From an uncultured Alistipes sp. (GTDB lineage Bacteria > Bacteroidota > Bacteroidia > Bacteroidales > Rikenellaceae): a stretch of 11,101 nt of DNA. The notes under the pieces are model-generated. The model saw nothing but the letters and a program-made list of their open reading frames with translations. It was not told the origin of the DNA and did not search any database. The stretch lies in the NCBI GenBank assembly GCA_947178455.1, contig CAMWYI010000050.1:1-11101 (forward strand), in the 5' to 3' direction. Position numbers and translations under genes: made by a program. The stretch's first letter is position 1. Each line of letters starts with the position of its first letter. Below are positions 8,108 through 11,101 of the stretch, piece after piece.

Positions 8108-9126
8108 GGTATCTCTTTGTTTTGCGTAATTTTTCCTTCGGCGAAACGCGCCCTATCGACTATACGGCCGTCGTCTTCGCGAATCCAAGTCTCGAATCCC
8201 CGTTCGCCCTCCGTCAGACGCAGCAGCCGCACGCCCGGACGCAGGTTGTTGTAGGTGGTATCGTCGCCCGAAAAACGGCCGTATCCCAGCGCGATGCCCT
8301 TGTCGGCCACCACGTAGTCGATGTCGTGGTCGTGGCCCACGAAAACGCCCATCACACTTCCCGTTTCGACCATCGCGGCGAACATGCCGGTGTTCAGTGC
8401 GCCCGGACACTCCTCTTCGGCTGCGCGGCCGATGCGGCTGTTCGATGGGTCGCGCCACGCCGCAAGGTATTCGGGCAGCACGATGTGGAAGAACGCCAGC
8501 GACGGCACGGGCACCCCTTTGTTGGCCTGCGTACGCGCCTCGCAGCACTGCCGCAGCCACGCCACCTGTTCGGGCAGAAACCAGCCGTAGCCGTCGATTC
8601 CCCCGACGGTGGAATAGTCGTGCGAATCGAGGCAGTACAACACCAGCGCGGCGGCGTTCGTCCTGCGACCGCAGACCGTCAGTTCGCAATCGGCCAGACC
8701 GCCTTCGGCATCGAGCGTATTGAGACTCAACGGATTGCCCGTCACAATGCGGGCAATTTCAGCACGCGTCAAATCCTGCTCGGCATCGTGATTGCCCAGC
8801 ACGACACAGAAAGGCACCTGCCGCCGGCACAGCGTATCCATGAGCCGAAGCCATATCGGACGGGCTGGACGTCCCGTAACGACGTCGCCCGTAAAGATGA
8901 GCAAATCGGGGTGTTCAGTGGCCAGCACACGGTCGAGACGGGCGAACGTTTTTGCCGCTTCGGCCGGACGCGCTTCGGCATCGAGGTGCATGTCGGTGAA
9001 CTGGGCGATGACGAAGCGTCCGTCGTCGCCGAAATGCAACATAGGCTCTTGCGCACGAAGCGACACAGCCCCGCATAGCCCCGCGCAGCATGCGATGAAT
9101 TTCGTGATGTTCGCAACGGCGCGCAT
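8104..9126 (-). CDS. Secreted calcineurin-like metallophosphoesterase
   Basis: This is a two-metal phosphoesterase of the calcineurin-like superfamily, 340 residues, predicted to be periplasmic. Residues 1-25 are a signal peptide (cleavage likely at LRA before Q26). The metal-binding motifs appear in the normal order: D45 and H47 in FTDMHLD, D81 in TGDVVTG, N112-H113-D114 in LGNHD, H214 in FFHIVLPEY, and H265/H267 in VGHDHDID. The block LDSHDYS followed by GYGWFLPEQVAWL recalls the Dcr2/purple-acid-phosphatase-like branch. The start at 9126 is chosen over an upstream in-frame ATG at 9192 because it gives a clean signal peptide and follows the previous stop by 2 bp; the longer version would have a charged, non-secretory N-terminus overlapping the neighbour. 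The substrate could be a phosphomonoester or a diester. Its place in a glycosidase operon suggests a phosphorylated sugar or lipid headgroup, but this is inference. Confidence 0.9.
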   Translation of the reverse strand: MRAVANITKFIACCAGLCGAVSLRAQEPMLHFGDDGRFVIAQFTDMHLDAEARPAEAAKTFARLDRVLATEHPDLLIFTGDVVTGRPARPIWLRLMDTLCRRQVPFCVVLGNHDAEQDLTRAEIARIVTGNPLSLNTLDAEGGLADCELTVCGRRTNAAALVLYCLDSHDYSTVGGIDGYGWFLPEQVAWLRQCCEARTQANKGVPVPSLAFFHIVLPEYLAAWRDPSNSRIGRAAEEECPGALNTGMFAAMVETGSVMGVFVGHDHDIDYVVADKGIALGYGRFSGDDTTYNNLRPGVRLLRLTEGERGFETWIREDDGRIVDRARFAEGKITQNKEIP

Positions 9127-9128
9127 GT

Positions 9129-10739
9129 TCAGTCGAGTTTTACGTTCCCGCTCCGTTCCACCTGCACCGTGCGACTGCGGCCGTCGCCCCACGTCACCGT
9201 CAGCTCGAACGGCACATCGGTTTCGACACTCACCTGCGGCGTTTCGTCGCCCGAAGCGCGGCGACGCACTTTGAGCCCCACGACCCCGTCAGGGCCGAAC
9301 GGATAGCGTTCGATGCCGTGCATCTCGGTATGGGTGAGGTGCCATTCGATACGCCGCTGCGAATAGTCGGACTGAATACCGAGCACGTATTCGATGAATA
9401 CGGCAATGGGCGGCAATCCGGTCCACCCCACGAAATCCTTGCGGGCCATGAAGCCGGGTTCGATGCGTTCGGGCGCATAGTATTCCCAGAATGTCCCGCT
9501 TTTTTTCCACACCTCGAAGACCGCAGCATAGTGGTTTTCGGCAATCCGTTGCGCCAAGTCACGATAGCCCTTGCGCCACAGGCCGTCGATAATCATGTAG
9601 TTGGTGCCGGGCCATACGCCGCCCTGCCAGTAGCGGCCCGCATCATTGTATTTGCGGTGGTCGGCCGCCAGCGACGGCACGCGGTGCGGCCGGTCGAATT
9701 CGGTCGTGTCGCGCAGGTGGGCGACGAGACGGTCGAGCCGGTCGCGCTCCAGCGCATCGGTCTGTAAAGCCCAATAGGCGTGCACCCCTTTGGCCGTGCC
9801 GAGCGAACCGTCGGCGAACCGGTCGAAGAGGAACCCTTCGCGTTCGTCCCACATGCACTCGTTGATGTGGCGTTTCAGGAAACGGTTTTCGTCCTCGACC
9901 TCCTCGATTTCCTGCCACCGCTCGATGTAAAAGCCGATGCCGAGCAGCGATTCGTTGACTAACATCTGTTGCAGATTGGCGTCGAGCCACTCCATGTGGC
10001 CGTTCGAGAAGATAGGGTTATAGACCTCCGGCACACGCGGCAGGTTGTCCATGCCCGTTCCCCAGCCGCTCGACCAGTAGGTGCCGTTGGGCCACGTGCG
10101 GTTCAATTTCCACCACTTGGCATAGGCGCACAGCGCGGGAAAAATCCGATGCAGGCGGTCGATGTCGCCGAACTGGCGGTAATAGGTCAATTCGACCCAA
10201 GGCAGCAGATCGGGCCCCGTCGATGTGGGGTCGAAACGCTCGAAACAGTCCGAGCCGTCGGCCCGGATTTCGCGGCAGATGAATCCGTCGGGATGCTGTT
10301 TCGCGTAGAAATTGTCCAGCGAACGCTGGAACGGAAAGAAACGGTACCCATAGCGGGCGAACATCATCATGAACGACGTGTCCCACATGAATATATTGCC
10401 GTTGTAAGCCACATCGAGGTAGGGCGACACGAATCCCGAACCGGCCTGCGGCTGGCGGATGTTGCCGACGGCCAAACGCCATGCGTGCCAGTACATGTCG
10501 ATTTCGCGGGCATGACCCTCCCAAATCGGTGCAGGCAGGATGCGGCGCGCTTCGTCGAACGAACGGGGTTCGAGGCATTCGGGCCGGGCCGTGCGGAACT
10601 CGTTTTCGGCTACGAAGACCTCCTTGACGTAGGTATTTTTGTAGGGCAGGTCGTAAGGGCCCGATTTGAGCCCTTGCGCTGCGGCCGACCCTGCCAGCCC
10701 CAGCAGCCCCAGTCCTAAAATCAGTGTTTTTTTCATCAT
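9129..10739 (-). CDS. Secreted (alpha/alpha)6-barrel glycoside hydrolase of the GH63/trehalase (MGH1-like) type
   Basis: This is probably an inverting alpha-glycosidase of the clan that holds GH37 trehalases and GH63 glucosidases; 536 residues, periplasmic. A signal peptide covers residues 1-21 (AAA before Q22). The toroid signatures are FMWDTSF (118-123, a WD-S/Y element as in GH63), then SSGWGTGMDNLPR at 223-235, where D231 matches the general acid of GH63 enzymes such as E. coli YgjK. SGTFWEYYAPE at 414-424 follows, with E419 the likely base. GRYWQGGVWPGTNY (368-380) is the substrate-channel motif common to the clan. A short beta-rich tail closes the protein (about 455-536). Two ATG codons in tandem (10739 and 10736) make the start uncertain by one residue. 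The gene follows the alkaline phosphatase by 9 bp and is followed by the phosphoesterase after 2 bp. The fold and catalytic pair are fairly secure; the sugar specificity cannot be told, and trehalase, alpha-glucosidase or another alpha-glycosidase are all possible. Confidence 0.8.
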   Translation of the reverse strand: MMKKTLILGLGLLGLAGSAAAQGLKSGPYDLPYKNTYVKEVFVAENEFRTARPECLEPRSFDEARRILPAPIWEGHAREIDMYWHAWRLAVGNIRQPQAGSGFVSPYLDVAYNGNIFMWDTSFMMMFARYGYRFFPFQRSLDNFYAKQHPDGFICREIRADGSDCFERFDPTSTGPDLLPWVELTYYRQFGDIDRLHRIFPALCAYAKWWKLNRTWPNGTYWSSGWGTGMDNLPRVPEVYNPIFSNGHMEWLDANLQQMLVNESLLGIGFYIERWQEIEEVEDENRFLKRHINECMWDEREGFLFDRFADGSLGTAKGVHAYWALQTDALERDRLDRLVAHLRDTTEFDRPHRVPSLAADHRKYNDAGRYWQGGVWPGTNYMIIDGLWRKGYRDLAQRIAENHYAAVFEVWKKSGTFWEYYAPERIEPGFMARKDFVGWTGLPPIAVFIEYVLGIQSDYSQRRIEWHLTHTEMHGIERYPFGPDGVVGLKVRRRASGDETPQVSVETDVPFELTVTWGDGRSRTVQVERSGNVKLD

Positions 10740-10748
10740 CGCAGGTGT

Positions 10749-11101
10749 TTATTCGGTCAGCAACCGGATGCGACAGGCGATTTCCGTATTGCAGTATGTT
10801 CCGCAGAAACGGTCGGCCCCCGGCCCGTAGGCGAACACGGGCAGCATGGCGGGCGAATGGTCGTCCGAAATATACAGGCCCATGACGCGGCCCGTCGTTT
10901 CGTCGCCGTCGATGACGGTCAGACCGCCCGTTTCGTGGTCGGCCGTGACGATAACGAGCGTTTCGCCGTTCGAGTCGGCGAATCGAAGCGCTTCAGCGAC
11001 CGCCAAATCGAAGCTCAACGTCTCGATAATTGAGCCGGGCAGGCAGCGCGCGTGGCCAGCGTAGTCGAGTTTGGCCCCGGCGACCATCCGGATAAATCCT
11101 T
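10749..11101 (-). CDS. Alkaline phosphatase family protein, C-terminal part (gene runs off the right edge)
   Basis: Only the last 116 or so codons are present, and the frame is open to the edge. The fragment matches the C-terminal metal site of PhoA-type alkaline phosphatases. MVAGAKLDYAGHA corresponds to the usual MVEGxxIDxAxHAND, with the zinc-ligand Asp (codon 11064-11066) and His (11052-11054) kept. TADHETGG holds the Asp-His pair of the second zinc site, and DDHSPAMLPVFAYGPGA holds the last zinc-ligand His. Two well-conserved positions differ: the Glu that binds Mg in E. coli PhoA (E322) is Ala (codon 11079-11081), and HAND reads HARC. The protein ends in a normal C-terminal helix (NTEIACRIRLL) with a TAA stop 9 bp before the glycosidase gene, so it belongs to the same operon. 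The nucleophile Ser and the signal peptide lie outside the window. Confidence 0.9.
   Translation of the reverse strand, partial: GFIRMVAGAKLDYAGHARCLPGSIIETLSFDLAVAEALRFADSNGETLVIVTADHETGGLTVIDGDETTGRVMGLYISDDHSPAMLPVFAYGPGADRFCGTYCNTEIACRIRLLTE

Noticed and set aside
4414..8254. Long open frames on the plus strand (for example 4414-5607, 5655-7370 and 6872-8254)
   Set aside because: They lie antisense to clear GH2, GH20 and ROK genes with intact catalytic motifs. Their predicted proteins are rich in Arg, His and Pro with no recognisable motif, as expected for shadow frames in GC-rich coding DNA.
9127..9192. A 22-codon N-terminal extension of the metallophosphoesterase
   Set aside because: It would overlap the end of the glycosidase gene and place a charged stretch in front of a clean signal peptide that starts at 9126.
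1..11101. Search by eye for transposases, direct-repeat arrays, CRISPR, tRNA or phage genes
   Set aside because: None was seen. The window is almost fully occupied by seven collinear genes.

Overview
The window is a GC-rich stretch of a Bacteroidales genome, most likely Alistipes or a close relative in the Rikenellaceae. The evidence for this is a SusC-type TonB-dependent receptor, a perfect Bacteroidetes -7 element (TAnnTTTG) in front of it, gene starts without clear Shine-Dalgarno sequences, and carbohydrate enzymes of types typical of Bacteroidales polysaccharide utilisation loci. The genus is inferred from base composition and gene style; no ribosomal marker is present.

All seven genes lie on the minus strand, so they are transcribed from the right end of the window to the left. 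In that order they are: the 3' end of an alkaline phosphatase (11101-10749); a secreted GH63/trehalase-like (alpha/alpha)6 glycosidase (10739-9129); a secreted calcineurin-like metallophosphoesterase (9126-8104); a cytoplasmic ROK-family sugar kinase (8107-7286); a lipoprotein GH20 beta-hexosaminidase (7289-5640); a large secreted GH2 beta-galactosidase-type enzyme with an N-terminal ricin-like beta-trefoil (5592-2035); and, after a 209-bp gap holding a promoter, the N-terminal 608 codons of a SusC-like outer-membrane receptor (1825-1), which runs off the left edge.

The first six genes form one tight operon. The junctions are 9 bp, 2 bp, a 4-bp ATGA overlap, a second 4-bp ATGA overlap, and 47 bp. 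The SusC gene appears to have its own promoter and starts a second unit, which in this phylum would normally continue with a SusD gene outside the window.

Read together, this is part of a glycan utilisation locus. The GH2 and GH20 enzymes would remove beta-galactose and beta-HexNAc in turn, as needed for LacNAc-type host glycans (mucin, N-glycans, milk oligosaccharides). The GH63-like enzyme would remove an alpha-linked sugar, and the ROK kinase would phosphorylate the imported monosaccharide, plausibly GlcNAc or glucose. The less ordinary part is that two different secreted phosphatases are built into the same operon, and the visible part of the alkaline phosphatase lacks a conserved metal-ligand glutamate. 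That raises the possibility of a substrate carrying phosphate mono- or diesters. No mobile element, CRISPR array, tRNA or rRNA was seen.
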